A DNA stretch of 37,997 bases from a bacterium (GTDB lineage Bacteria; Chloroflexota; Dormibacteria; Aeolococcales; Bog-877). The notes under the pieces were generated by a model, which was not told the DNA's origin, did not search any database, and was given only the letters and a program-made list of their open reading frames with translations. The translations under genes were made by a program, and so were the position numbers. This document shows positions 25,067 through 34,417 of this stretch, piece after piece. Each line of letters starts with the position of its first letter. Positions within the stretch are counted from its first letter, which is position 1. The stretch spans positions 1 through 37,997 of the forward strand of contig JAKATL010000025.1 of assembly GCA_021827985.1 (NCBI GenBank). Reading direction: 5' to 3'.

Positions 25067-25875
25067 ACCGTCGCCCTGCTGAGCGCCAGGAGCTCCCGCA
25101 GCCGGGCCGCCGGGTCCGGGGCCCGCATCAGGGCCTCGCCGACCAGGACCGCGTCAGCGCCGCAGGCGATCAGCCGGGAGACATCGGCGGGACTCGATAT
25201 GCCGGACTCCGAGATCAAAATGGCTCCGGGCGGGGTGAGAGGGGCCAGCTCCTCGGTGGTCCGCAGGTCGACCGTGAGCCGGTCCAGATCGCGGTTGTTT
25301 ATCCCCACCAGATCCGCCCCCACGCTGGCGGCGATCCGCATCTCCATCTGATCGTGGACCTCCACCAGGGCATCCATGCCCAGATCGTGGGCCGTCTGCA
25401 GGCAGCTCCGGAGCGTCTCCAGCTCCAAGGCGCGGACGATGAGGAGCACGGCATCGGCGCCGGCGGCCCGGGCCTCCAGCACCTGCTCTGGCCCGACCAG
25501 GAAGTCCTTGCGCAGGACCGGCACGGTGGAGGCGGAGCGCACCAAGTGGAGGTCGTCCAGCGAGCCCCGGAACTGGGCGGGCTCAGTGAGGACGGAGAGA
25601 GCGGCAGCTCCCGATCGGGCGAGGGCGGGAGCCAGCTGAAGGGGGTCGAGCCCGGGCCGAAGGGGGCCGGCGGAAGGTGAGCTTCGCTTCAGCTCCGCTA
25701 CCACGGCCAGCCCAGGACCGGCGAGGGCCCCCCGAAAGCCACGTGGCACCGGAGCGTCCGCGGCCAGTCGCTCGAGCTGGCCCGGCCCGTGCCTTCGGCG
25801 CAGGTCGTCGAGGCGCTGGCGGGAGCCGGCGACAAGGGGCCCGAGGACCCCGTAGCGGTCGCGGGCTTCCATCAT
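25063..25875 (-). CDS. trpC: Indole-3-glycerol phosphate synthase
   Basis: Closes the indole ring in tryptophan synthesis. The 270-residue protein has VVAELKRSSPSAG with the catalytic Lys, LRKDFLV with the second Lys, VEVHDQMEM, the catalytic Asn region GINNRDL and ISESGIS for phosphate binding. Two consecutive ATG codons (25875 and 25872) overlap the acylphosphatase stop; either could start translation. trpE, trpG and trpD are absent from the window, so the first steps must be encoded elsewhere. Confidence 0.95.
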   Translation of the reverse strand: MMEARDRYGVLGPLVAGSRQRLDDLRRRHGPGQLERLAADAPVPRGFRGALAGPGLAVVAELKRSSPSAGPLRPGLDPLQLAPALARSGAAALSVLTEPAQFRGSLDDLHLVRSASTVPVLRKDFLVGPEQVLEARAAGADAVLLIVRALELETLRSCLQTAHDLGMDALVEVHDQMEMRIAASVGADLVGINNRDLDRLTVDLRTTEELAPLTPPGAILISESGISSPADVSRLIACGADAVLVGEALMRAPDPAARLRELLALSRATV

Positions 25876-26165
25876 CCGGCGATCGCGAAGGGTGAGAGCC
25901 CGGGTCCCACCGCCTCCTCCTCGACCTGAACCATCTCCACGAGGGCAGCAGGGGGGCCCTCCCGGAGGAAATCGATGTACTCGAGCACCGCTGGCAGGGG
26001 CCCCTGGGCCACGGTCTCCAGCCGCCCGTCCGCCAAGTTGCGCACCCACCCCACCAGGCCGAGCTCGTCGGCCCGGCGGGCGGCATAGGCGCGGAAACCG
26101 ACCATCTGAACCCGACCGCTCACCAGGCACCGCCGGCGGACCTCGGAAGGAGCATTGTGCGTCAT
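25872..26165 (-). CDS. acyP: Acylphosphatase
   Basis: A 97-residue enzyme that hydrolyses acyl phosphates. VSGRVQMVGFRAYAARRA (15-32) is the phosphate-binding loop with catalytic R25, and the catalytic Asn is N43 in WVRNLADG (40-47). The C-terminal half is the usual two-strand, one-helix pattern. The ATG is seven bases after a TAACCT -10, so the message from here may be leaderless. It lies at the head of the trpCFBA run and overlaps trpC, an uncommon partner for tryptophan genes. Confidence 0.92.
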   Translation of the reverse strand: MTHNAPSEVRRRCLVSGRVQMVGFRAYAARRADELGLVGWVRNLADGRLETVAQGPLPAVLEYIDFLREGPPAALVEMVQVEEEAVGPGLSPFAIAG

Positions 26166-26172
26166 CGTCCCA

Positions 26173-26178
26173 AGGTTA
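26173..26178 (-). promoter_or_regulatory. -10 for an acyP-trpCFBA transcript
   Basis: TAACCT on the minus strand (26178-26173), then seven bases, then the acyP ATG at 26165. It lies in the 30-base gap after the adenosyltransferase gene, so the trp genes may be transcribed both from here and by read-through from trxB. Confidence 0.45.
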
Positions 26179-26195
26179 GACGACCCGGCTGGGCC

Positions 26196-26735
26196 TCACT
26201 TGAGCACCGTTCCCCCGGCCTCCTCCTGCCGGGCCAGCATGAAGAGAAGATCGGACAGCCGGTTGAGGTAGCGGAGCACCTCGGGATTCCCCAACAGACC
26301 CTGACGCTGCAGGGAAACTGTGCGGCGTTCCGCCCTTCTCACCATGGAGCGGGCCAGGTCGATGGCCGCGGCTCCGGGCGAGCCCCCTGGGAGAACGAAC
26401 CCCGCGGGTATCCCGACCTCTCGCTCGAGACGGTGCACCCACGCCTCCAGCCGCTCCGGGGCCTCCGGGGAGAGCACCGGGAAGTGCTTCTCCAACCGGT
26501 CCCGGAGGTGAGGGTCGGTGGCCAGCTCCGCTCCCACCGTGAAGCACTCCCGCTCCAGCTCCAGAAGACCTTCGGCGACCTCGCCCCGGGAGCAGAGGGA
26601 CCGGGCCAGCCCCATGGCGGAGATGGCCTCGTCGAGGGCGCCGTAGGCTTCCGTCCGGAGGTCATCCTTGGGTACCCGCCCGCCGTATAGGAGGCTGGTC
26701 TCGCCCTGGTCACCCCCGCCGGTCACGATGCTCAC
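26196..26735 (-). CDS. pduO: PduO-type ATP:cob(I)alamin adenosyltransferase
   Basis: Transfers the adenosyl group from ATP to cob(I)alamin to make coenzyme B12. The 179-residue helical-bundle protein has the ATP motif TGGGDQGETSLLYGGRVPK (5-23), the EAYGALDE segment and the conserved Arg/Glu helix DLARSMVRRAERR. NRLSDLLFMLAR is the C-terminal signature. The GTG start overlaps the trxB stop (GTGA). Some members act with methylmalonyl-CoA mutase, but no partner is in the window. Confidence 0.93.
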   Translation of the reverse strand: MSIVTGGGDQGETSLLYGGRVPKDDLRTEAYGALDEAISAMGLARSLCSRGEVAEGLLELERECFTVGAELATDPHLRDRLEKHFPVLSPEAPERLEAWVHRLEREVGIPAGFVLPGGSPGAAAIDLARSMVRRAERRTVSLQRQGLLGNPEVLRYLNRLSDLLFMLARQEEAGGTVLK

Positions 26736-27697
26736 CCGGCGCCGACGGCCGCCATCTCGGGCTGGGCCAACTCCTCCTCGACGTACTTGGTGGCCGCGAT
26801 GGCGGCGGTGGTGCCGTCTCCGACCGCGGTGGTGACCTGGCGGGTCAGCTGCGCCCGCACGTCACCGGCGGCGAAGATCCCGGGGATCGAAGTTCGCATG
26901 TTGGCGTCGGTGAGGTAGTACCCCTGAGCGTCATGCTCAACGTGCCCGGCGACCAGCTGGGTGTTGGGGATGAAGCCGACGAAGATGAAGACCCCGCCGA
27001 CCGCGAACTCGCTACGCTCGCCGGTCCGAACATTGCGCAGCCTGAGGGAGGTCACCCGGCTCTCGTCACCGGTGATCTCCTCCACGACGGTGTCGAGCAG
27101 GAACTCGATCTTGGGGTTCTGTCGGGCCCTCTCCAGCAGCAACGGCTGGGCCCGGAACTCCTCGCGACGGTGGATCACCGTGACCTTGGAGGCGTAGCGG
27201 GTCAGAAACGCCGCCTCCTCGATCGCCGCGTCCCCTCCACCCACCACTGCCAGGTGCTCCCCGCGGAAGAAGGCCCCGTCGCAGACCGCGCAGTAGGAGA
27301 CACCGCGGCCGGCGTACTCCTGCTCCCCAGGCACCTCAAGCTTCCGGGGCTGGCCGCCGGCGGTGACGATCACCGCCTTGGCGTAGTAGGGCTCCTCCTC
27401 CTCAACCTCGATCCGCTGCCGGCCGTCGGGAAGTGGGACGATGGCGGACACCCGCGCTGATACCAGCTCGGCGCCGAAGCTGAGCGCGTGCTCCGCCATC
27501 TTGCTGGCGAGCTCCGGTCCGGTGATCGAATTGAAGCCGGGATAGTCCTCGATGGCCTCGGTGTTCAGCAGCTCCCCGCCGGGTAACCCCGCTTCGAGAA
27601 GCAGTGTCCGCTTCAGCGCCCGTCCCGCGTACAGGGCCGCCGTGAGCCCGGCGGGGCCCCCTCCCACGACCGCAATGTCGTACTCCCGTTCCGTCAC
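26732..27697 (-). CDS. trxB: Thioredoxin reductase
   Basis: An NADPH:thioredoxin oxidoreductase of 321 residues. FAD motif VGGGPAGLTA is at 11-20 and EDYPGFNSITGPEL is typical. The redox-active pair is C136/C139 in SYCAVCDGAFF, the NADPH motif VVGGGDAAIEEA lies near 151-162, and IFAAGDVRAQ is near the end. The GTG start has GGAGG seven bases upstream. A TAAGCT -10 lies at 27735-27730. No thioredoxin gene is next to it; pduO overlaps its stop. Confidence 0.95.
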   Translation of the reverse strand: MTEREYDIAVVGGGPAGLTAALYAGRALKRTLLLEAGLPGGELLNTEAIEDYPGFNSITGPELASKMAEHALSFGAELVSARVSAIVPLPDGRQRIEVEEEEPYYAKAVIVTAGGQPRKLEVPGEQEYAGRGVSYCAVCDGAFFRGEHLAVVGGGDAAIEEAAFLTRYASKVTVIHRREEFRAQPLLLERARQNPKIEFLLDTVVEEITGDESRVTSLRLRNVRTGERSEFAVGGVFIFVGFIPNTQLVAGHVEHDAQGYYLTDANMRTSIPGIFAAGDVRAQLTRQVTTAVGDGTTAAIAATKYVEEELAQPEMAAVGAG

Positions 27698-27729
27698 GAC
27701 GCGCCTCCAGATGGCCAGAACTCTCCCAC

Positions 27730-27735
27730 AGCTTA
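27730..27735 (-). promoter_or_regulatory. Probable -10 for trxB
   Basis: TAAGCT reads on the minus strand. It would give a leader of about 25 nt that includes the GGAGG site. The -35 region is weak. Confidence 0.4.
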
Positions 27736-27763
27736 CCCACTAGGAGAGGCGCCGAAGCCGGGA

Positions 27764-29380
<1,617 letters not shown>

Positions 29381-30319
29381 CTACCCCGCGGTCCACTGCC
29401 GGATCACCGGCAGGACCTCCAGAAGCGGGATGGCGAACGCCCCCACCCCGAATTTGGCCGCCAGGGTCATGATCCCCACCACCTGCCCCTGGGCGGTGAG
29501 CACTGGTCCGCCGCTGTTTCCCGGGAAGATGTGGGCGGGGATGCGGATCAGATCGATGTAATTGGTCAGCTGTCCTGGCTCGGCATCACCAACCGTGGCC
29601 CTCTGGTTGAGGCCGTCCACCAGGGAGACGGTGACCGGGGGATGTCCCGTGGCTCCCTGGGACGCCAGGACCACGACCGCCTGCCCCATGGACGCGGAGG
29701 CGGTGTCCAAGGGCAGCGGCGATTCGGTGAGGCCCTCAGCCTGAACCTCGGCCAGGTCGAGCTGGGGGTCCGAGTTCACCACTCGGGCCGGGTACTCGGC
29801 TCCGGACGACGTGACCACGTGGAAGCTCAGCCCCTGGCTGACCACATGGTCGTTGGTGATGAAGTCGCCGCGGGAATCCACCGGCCACCCAGTGCCCAGC
29901 TCCTCGGAGGCGGTGCCCACCGCCACCACGGTGACGATCTCAGGAAGGTCCTGGCCAGCGATCTCTTGGAGGGCGGTGCCAGTGCCCGCGGCAGTCGGTG
30001 TGGGGGTCGGGGCCAGGGCCAGATTGCGGGCCACATGGTGACCGTCGGGAGTACGGCGCGCCAATGAGAGCCCGGCCGTGGCGCCCGCGGCCAGTCCGAT
30101 GGCGATCACCGCCACCCCGGCTGCCACGCGGGTCCACCACCGATGGCCTCGGGGTGAGAGCGGATATTCCCCCCCTGGACTCCAGGCCTCGGGCTCCCAT
30201 CCCTCCGCTACCGGGGAGAGGTCAACTCCGGGCGGCTCCCAGGGAAGCGGCTGCCTGGGGGCTGTCCAGCCACTATCCGCTCGCCCGCCCTGGTCCGGGA
30301 CGTGTGGTTCCGTCGTCAA
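29381..30319 (-). CDS. Membrane-anchored trypsin-like (HtrA/S1C) serine protease without PDZ
   Basis: A 312-residue protease. After a Pro/Trp-rich cytosolic region (1-63) comes one membrane helix (about 64-86) and a Thr/Pro linker. The protease domain has catalytic H158 (TNDHVV), D188 (QLDLAEV) and S269 (GNSGGPV). No PDZ domain follows; the protein ends about 15 residues after the last strand. The domain would lie outside the membrane, as in surface quality-control proteases. The start is uncertain: TTG at 30317-30319 is the first start codon, and AGGAGG sits almost against it, too close for ideal use. tRNA-Leu lies about 100 bases upstream on the same strand. Confidence 0.85.
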   Translation of the reverse strand: MTTEPHVPDQGGRADSGWTAPRQPLPWEPPGVDLSPVAEGWEPEAWSPGGEYPLSPRGHRWWTRVAAGVAVIAIGLAAGATAGLSLARRTPDGHHVARNLALAPTPTPTAAGTGTALQEIAGQDLPEIVTVVAVGTASEELGTGWPVDSRGDFITNDHVVSQGLSFHVVTSSGAEYPARVVNSDPQLDLAEVQAEGLTESPLPLDTASASMGQAVVVLASQGATGHPPVTVSLVDGLNQRATVGDAEPGQLTNYIDLIRIPAHIFPGNSGGPVLTAQGQVVGIMTLAAKFGVGAFAIPLLEVLPVIRQWTAG

Positions 30320-30416
30320 GCCTCCTACTCGGCGGCCGGCTCCAGATCATGCCGCCCCCGCCGCGCCGCACTCCGATGTGCAGGGTAACTCCGGGACCCT
30401 CCTCCAGGGCCCCAGG

Positions 30417-30503
30417 TGGTGCCGGGAGCGGGACTCGAACCCGCACGCAGTGACCTGCACAGCGCCCTGAACGCTGCGTGTCTACCAGTTTCACCATCCC
30501 GGC
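30417..30503 (-). tRNA. tRNA-Leu (anticodon CAG)
   Basis: A complete cloverleaf reads on the minus strand. Acceptor GCCGGGA pairs with TCCCGGC. The D arm has the leucine-type GGTAGAC. Anticodon stem CAGCG/CGCTG encloses TTCAGGG with CAG in the centre. The long variable arm GCAG-GTCA-CTGC is typical of class II tRNAs. The T arm is GCGGG-TTCGAGT-CCCGC. Discriminator A and an encoded CCA follow (30420-30417). Confidence 0.96.
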
Positions 30504-30514
30504 CGGGCCCGCCA

Positions 30515-30520
30515 ATCGTA
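30515..30520 (-). promoter_or_regulatory. Probable -10 for tRNA-Leu
   Basis: TACGAT on the minus strand, 11 bases before the mature tRNA 5' end. No good -35 is seen. It lies between the stop of the peptide-binding protein gene and the tRNA. Confidence 0.45.
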
Positions 30521-30554
30521 CCGGATGAAGGCTCGGGGATCGAGCGCCGCCGGC

Positions 30555-32183
30555 TCACCCCGTCCACTCCGCCACATTTGTGAAGAGCTGGGCGGGATCG
30601 CCCACCGCCGGCATGCCCGGGGTGTGGACAGAGGTGAGGTGGGCGTACACCAGCTCTGGGGTGTAGAGGAACACCGCCGGCATCTGGGTCCCCAGCTCCT
30701 GGACCACCACCCTGTAGGCGGCGATGCGGCTGGGCAGAGATGTGGCGGTGGCCAGCTGGTCGAGGGCGTGAGTCAGGATGGGATCGGCGGCCCCCTGACC
30801 GAGGTCGGCGCCGGCCGCACCGCTGCCCCCGAAGAGGCCGGAGATGTCGAGGGTTGGTCCATTGTCAAAGCCCACCAGCGCCATCTGGAACTCCCCCTTG
30901 CCGAGCTGGGCGGTGAGGAAGGATGCGGCCGGGTATTGGGCGACCCGCACGGGAATGCCCGCTGAGCTGAGCTGGGCGGCCAAGGCGCGGGCCACGGCCG
31001 GGAGGGGCTCCACGTCAGGCACCGCGAGGCGCAGCTGCAACGGTCTTCCGCCAGCCTCGTAGAGTCCCACAGGCGGGGTTCGCCGGTACCCAGCGGAGGC
31101 CAACAGCTGGCCCACCGACGAGACCGGGGGGCCGGCTGGAGTGACGGCCGCGGCCCAGCTGATCGAGTCGGGGAGCGGTCCGAACTGCGGCCGGGCCATT
31201 CCGGGCACGGCACGGGCGATGAGCTGGGACCGGTCCACCAGGGCGGCCACCGCCTGGCGGACGGCCACATCCATCAGGGGCGGGCTGGACTGGTTGAACA
31301 GCAGCTCCACCAAGGAGTAGGTGAGTATGGGCGCCCGCACCACCGGGGGGGGCAGGCTGGCCAGCTCGGAGCTGGTGGCCAGGAGCCAGCCGTCGACCTT
31401 GCCGGCGCTCATCTGAGCGGCCACCGCGGCAGAACTGGGCTCGAGCTGGATCACAAAGCGCGCGATGTGCGGATGTGGTTGATAGTTAGGATTGCGGGCC
31501 AGCACGACCTGGTCCGGCAGGTTGGCGGTCAGGGTGAAGGGGCCGGAAGCCGGCGGGAATGGGCCGGTCGGTCTCAGGCCGTCGCGCAGGTAGCGCGCGG
31601 GCTGGTCGTGGTACGGGGCCTCGGGGAGGATGGGGAGCTCCGCCGTGGTCGCGAAGTTGGGAGCTGGTCCGGGGAGGATGAAGGTCCCAGACCAGAAGGA
31701 GTTGGCCTCCAGGCTGATCCCCAACCAGGGGGCGGCCAGGGATGGGTCGGGGAACTTGCCCGACTGCAGGACCGCGAGGGTGAAGCCGACATCCCTTGTG
31801 GTGATCGGCGCTCCGTCGGACCAGCGCCCGCCCGGGGGCAGGGTGAAGCTCCAGCGCGAGCCATCAGCCTCGGACCGGAAGGAGCTGGCCAGCCCCAGCC
31901 GCGGCGATCCGGACGGTCCGGCCTCGGTGAGCCCGGGGGCGCTCAGGGCGGCCACCATCGTCGCCACCGGGCTGGTGGGGTCGAGCAGGGAGCTCAGGGG
32001 AGATGGGCCGGTGGGGGCGACGAGCCCCTCGGTGAAAACCTGGTTGGCGCCCAGCTGGAGCAGTCCCAGGGTGAGGGCGCCAACGCCCACCAACACGAGC
32101 GCGGCTGTGGCTGCCAGGGCCGGTAACCGGAGAGGATGACGGCGGCGGTCGAAGGCGCCCGAAAGGCTGAGGTGGTCCCTCAG
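30555..32183 (-). CDS. Peptide/nickel-type extracellular solute-binding protein (SBP family 5)
   Basis: A substrate-binding protein of the oligopeptide/dipeptide ABC family. It has the characteristic fold signs: WSFTLPPGGRWSDGAPITTRDVGFTL, a DVAVRQAVAALVDR helix segment, and the C-terminal AYRVVVQELGTQMPAVFLY. It has an N-terminal membrane anchor (about residues 22-45) with RRRHPLR before it, and no lipobox Cys. No ATG, GTG or TTG lies before that anchor. A CTG at 32183-32181 overlaps the secG stop as CTGA and keeps the basic region; the first orthodox start is GTG 32096, inside the hydrophobic segment. From CTG it has 542 residues. No permease or ATPase genes are adjacent. Confidence 0.8.
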   Translation of the reverse strand: MRDHLSLSGAFDRRRHPLRLPALAATAALVLVGVGALTLGLLQLGANQVFTEGLVAPTGPSPLSSLLDPTSPVATMVAALSAPGLTEAGPSGSPRLGLASSFRSEADGSRWSFTLPPGGRWSDGAPITTRDVGFTLAVLQSGKFPDPSLAAPWLGISLEANSFWSGTFILPGPAPNFATTAELPILPEAPYHDQPARYLRDGLRPTGPFPPASGPFTLTANLPDQVVLARNPNYQPHPHIARFVIQLEPSSAAVAAQMSAGKVDGWLLATSSELASLPPPVVRAPILTYSLVELLFNQSSPPLMDVAVRQAVAALVDRSQLIARAVPGMARPQFGPLPDSISWAAAVTPAGPPVSSVGQLLASAGYRRTPPVGLYEAGGRPLQLRLAVPDVEPLPAVARALAAQLSSAGIPVRVAQYPAASFLTAQLGKGEFQMALVGFDNGPTLDISGLFGGSGAAGADLGQGAADPILTHALDQLATATSLPSRIAAYRVVVQELGTQMPAVFLYTPELVYAHLTSVHTPGMPAVGDPAQLFTNVAEWTG

Positions 32184-32410
32184 CCGACCCGGATTTGGAT
32201 GATGGCCACCAGGGCGAACGCCGCTGTCAGCCAGATCGAGGCGCGGAAAAGCCCCTTCTCCAGACCGCGGCGGGTTCGGTACCCGCCCCCCATGTCCGTC
32301 CCCCCGCCTATGGTGCCGCCAAGGCCGCTCGACTTGGGTGTCTGGAGCAGGATGGTGATCATCACCAGTACTGCCAGAACCACCTCGAGGACGGTTACCA
32401 CGGTTTTCAT
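32180..32410 (-). CDS. secG: Preprotein translocase subunit SecG
   Basis: A 76-residue Sec translocon subunit with two membrane helices (about 4-23 and 54-73) joined by a Gly-rich loop: LLQTPKSSGLGGTIGGG. These are the family hallmarks. The ATG overlaps the mec stop (TGATG), and the downstream solute-binding protein overlaps its stop. Coupling of secG to cysteine-synthesis genes is unusual but may just reflect crowding. Confidence 0.94.
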   Translation of the reverse strand: MKTVVTVLEVVLAVLVMITILLQTPKSSGLGGTIGGGTDMGGGYRTRRGLEKGLFRASIWLTAAFALVAIIQIRVG

Positions 32411-32904
32411 CAGCTCTCCACCACAACGCCCGGGGGATTATAGCCCGGCCCGGCATGGCTCCCTTCTCCGGTGGGCACCTCCTCGAACTCAGCTCCCTCG
32501 TCCTGGCCGGTGAGGATCCACGCGGTGGCCCGCCTCATCCTCCCCTGGTCCACGGCGCAGACCACGTACACGTACCCCGGCCAGGCGTGATCGCGATCGA
32601 ACTGGCTGGGGCGCGCGGGGTGGTCCGGGTGGGTGTGAAAGAAGCCCAGGACCTCCTCTCCTCTCGAGCGGCTGGCACGCTCGGCGGCGATGATGTCCCG
32701 GGGGTCGAGCTCGTAACGGTCGTGGCGCCGGTCCTCGACCAGGTTGCGGCCAGGGAACACCTCCGAGACGTCCCAGACGCCTTCCCCGACCTTTCCCACC
32801 AGGACACCGCAGCCCTCGAACGGGTAGGCGGACTCGGCCAGTTCGCGCATCCTCTCCCACTGGCCACCGGTGAACCTCAGCTCCCGCGCCGCGTCTTCGT
32901 TCAT
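32410..32904 (-). CDS. mec: JAMM metalloprotease Mec (CysO-cysteine hydrolase)
   Basis: A Zn-dependent JAB1/MPN protease of 164 residues. The active-site Glu is E30 in YPFEGCGVLVG. The zinc ligands are H90, H92 and D103 in FFHTHPDHPARPSQFDRDHA, with S100 also conserved. In mycobacteria Mec releases cysteine from the CysO-cysteine adduct made by CysM. Here mec overlaps cysM upstream (ATGA) and secG downstream, which fits that job. CysO itself is 16 kb away and has a two-residue C-terminal extension that this enzyme could remove; that is inference. The C-terminal 25 residues look disordered. Confidence 0.9.
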   Translation of the reverse strand: MNEDAARELRFTGGQWERMRELAESAYPFEGCGVLVGKVGEGVWDVSEVFPGRNLVEDRRHDRYELDPRDIIAAERASRSRGEEVLGFFHTHPDHPARPSQFDRDHAWPGYVYVVCAVDQGRMRRATAWILTGQDEGAEFEEVPTGEGSHAGPGYNPPGVVVES

Positions 32905-33845
32905 ACCCCTCCGTAGAGACCGCCACTCAGGTAGCGGTCGCCGCCGTCGGCGAAGATCAGGACGGCCACCCCTTCCCGCAACCCGGCCTGGATCAGCTGG
33001 CGCACTCCCCAGAGTGCCAGGCCAGACGAGTGGCCTGCCAGCACTCCCTCGTCACGGGCCAGCTGCCGGGCCAGGTCGTACGACTCGCCGGTCGGCCCCA
33101 GAAGGTGCCGGTCGGCCAGGCTGGGGTCGTAGATGCCGGGAACGATGGCGCTGGACATGTGCTTCAGGCCCTCCAGACCGTGGAAGGGATCGTCGGGCTC
33201 CAGGCTGACGCACTCCACCTCTGGGTTCAGCTCCTTGAGCCTCCGGCTGGTGCCCATGAAGGTGCCACTGGTGCCGAGACCGGCGAGAAAGTGGGTCACC
33301 CCTCCCTGGGTCTGCTCCCAGATCTCCGGGCCGGTCGACTCGTAGTGGGCGCGCCAGTTGGCCGGGTTGTTGTACTGGTCAGGGTAGAAGTATCCAGCTG
33401 GATCCTGGCGCACCAGCTCCCGGCAAAGCCGGATGGCACCGTCGGACCCCTCCATGGGGTCACTCAGGATCAGCTCAGCCCCGTAGGCACGCATGAGCTG
33501 CTTGCGCTCCTCGGTGACGTTGGCGGGCGCCACCAGGCGCACGGGATAGCCGAGAGCGGCCCCCAGCATCGCGTAGGCGACCCCGGTGTTGCCGCTGGTG
33601 CTGTCGATGATCGTCTTGTCCCGGGTGAGGCGCCCCCGGCGGATCCCGTCCCGAAGCATCCAGAGGGCGGGCCGGTCCTTCACCGATCCGCCGGGGTTGA
33701 GAAACTCGGCCTTGGCGTAGACCTCCAGATCAGGCGCCAGCTCCTCGAAGAGGCGCAGGCGAATCAGGGGGGTCGCACCGACCAGCTCGACCACGCTGCG
33801 GTCATCCCCTCCCGGCGCCAGCTGCAGGCGACGGTCGCTCATCAC
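32901..33845 (-). CDS. cysM: Cysteine synthase (CysM type, probably CysO-dependent)
   Basis: A PLP-dependent fold-type II enzyme of about 314 residues. PLP lysine is in NPGGSVKDRPAL, the substrate loop is STSGNTGVAYAM, the Asn-rich YNNPANWRAHYESTGPEI is as in CysM, and the phosphate-binding loop is AGLGTSGTFMG. The C-terminal part differs from the O-acetylserine CysK type and resembles mycobacterial CysM, which uses O-phosphoserine and thiocarboxylated CysO. The position of a key Arg in that enzyme appears to be Lys (LKHM), judged by eye. The start is GTG 33845 (seven bases after TAGAGT) or the next codon, ATG 33842. mec overlaps its stop. Confidence 0.88.
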   Translation of the reverse strand: MMSDRRLQLAPGGDDRSVVELVGATPLIRLRLFEELAPDLEVYAKAEFLNPGGSVKDRPALWMLRDGIRRGRLTRDKTIIDSTSGNTGVAYAMLGAALGYPVRLVAPANVTEERKQLMRAYGAELILSDPMEGSDGAIRLCRELVRQDPAGYFYPDQYNNPANWRAHYESTGPEIWEQTQGGVTHFLAGLGTSGTFMGTSRRLKELNPEVECVSLEPDDPFHGLEGLKHMSSAIVPGIYDPSLADRHLLGPTGESYDLARQLARDEGVLAGHSSGLALWGVRQLIQAGLREGVAVLIFADGGDRYLSGGLYGGV

Positions 33846-33852
33846 AAATCCA

Positions 33853-33858
33853 ACTCTA
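33853..33858 (-). promoter_or_regulatory. -10 of the cysM-mec-secG operon
   Basis: TAGAGT on the minus strand, seven bases before GTG 33845. The arrangement suggests a leaderless message starting at that GTG. The 74 bases between this and the next gene hold divergent promoters. Confidence 0.5.
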
Positions 33859-33899
33859 GCAGTCAGATTAAGCCGGCTGGCACCTCCGCCGAGCGGGAC

Positions 33900-33905
33900 T
33901 AGACT
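33900..33905 (+). promoter_or_regulatory. -10 for the secreted unknown protein
   Basis: TAGACT lies 14 bases before the ATG at 33920. A GGAG sits between them. No -35 is seen. Confidence 0.35.
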
Positions 33906-33919
33906 GGCCCGCGGAGCAG

Positions 33920-34417
33920 ATGAGGTGGTCAAGAGCCCGGCTGCGGGCGCCGCGGATGTCCGCGGGAATGATGCTGGTGGTCGCGGTGATCGCCTTCCTG
34001 TCGGTCTCGGCGGTCGTCGACGTGCTCACCAGCATCGGGTCGGTGGGGGGCTCTGCGGGCCCTCCCCGGGCCCAGCTGGACGGCAACCTCAACCTCAGGG
34101 GGCTGCGGGTGGGTCGCCCTGCCCGGCTCACCTTCGGGCTCTTTCTGGCTTCGGGAAGCGCCATGGACCCCGCCTGCGTTGGGGCCAATCTCAGCCCCGA
34201 GTTCCAGGTGGTGCGGGTCACCTTCCTCAATTCCCCGGGCAGCCGCTGGGCCGACAACGAGTCCTGCGGGCAGATCCTGGAGACCAACTCCACGATCCCG
34301 GTGGTGATCACCGTGGTCCCCCGGTACCCGGGGGACTTCTCTATCGCCGCCCGTCCCAAGGTCCGCTCCCGGAACGTCGGCACGGGACCGAGGGGTACGG
34401 TCTCAGTCCGGCCCTGA
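33920..34417 (+). CDS. Unknown exported or membrane-anchored protein
   Basis: A 165-residue protein with a basic N-terminus (RWSRARLRAPR), one hydrophobic helix (about 16-38) and a soluble beta-rich domain. It contains two cysteines (in DPACVGAN and NESCGQIL) that could form a disulfide. No family is recognised. The helix could be a signal peptide or a membrane anchor. The gene is flanked by divergent cysM and convergent IMPase genes, and its last 15 bases overlap the end of the latter. Base composition matches the neighbours. Confidence 0.6.
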   Translation: MRWSRARLRAPRMSAGMMLVVAVIAFLSVSAVVDVLTSIGSVGGSAGPPRAQLDGNLNLRGLRVGRPARLTFGLFLASGSAMDPACVGANLSPEFQVVRVTFLNSPGSRWADNESCGQILETNSTIPVVITVVPRYPGDFSIAARPKVRSRNVGTGPRGTVSVRP

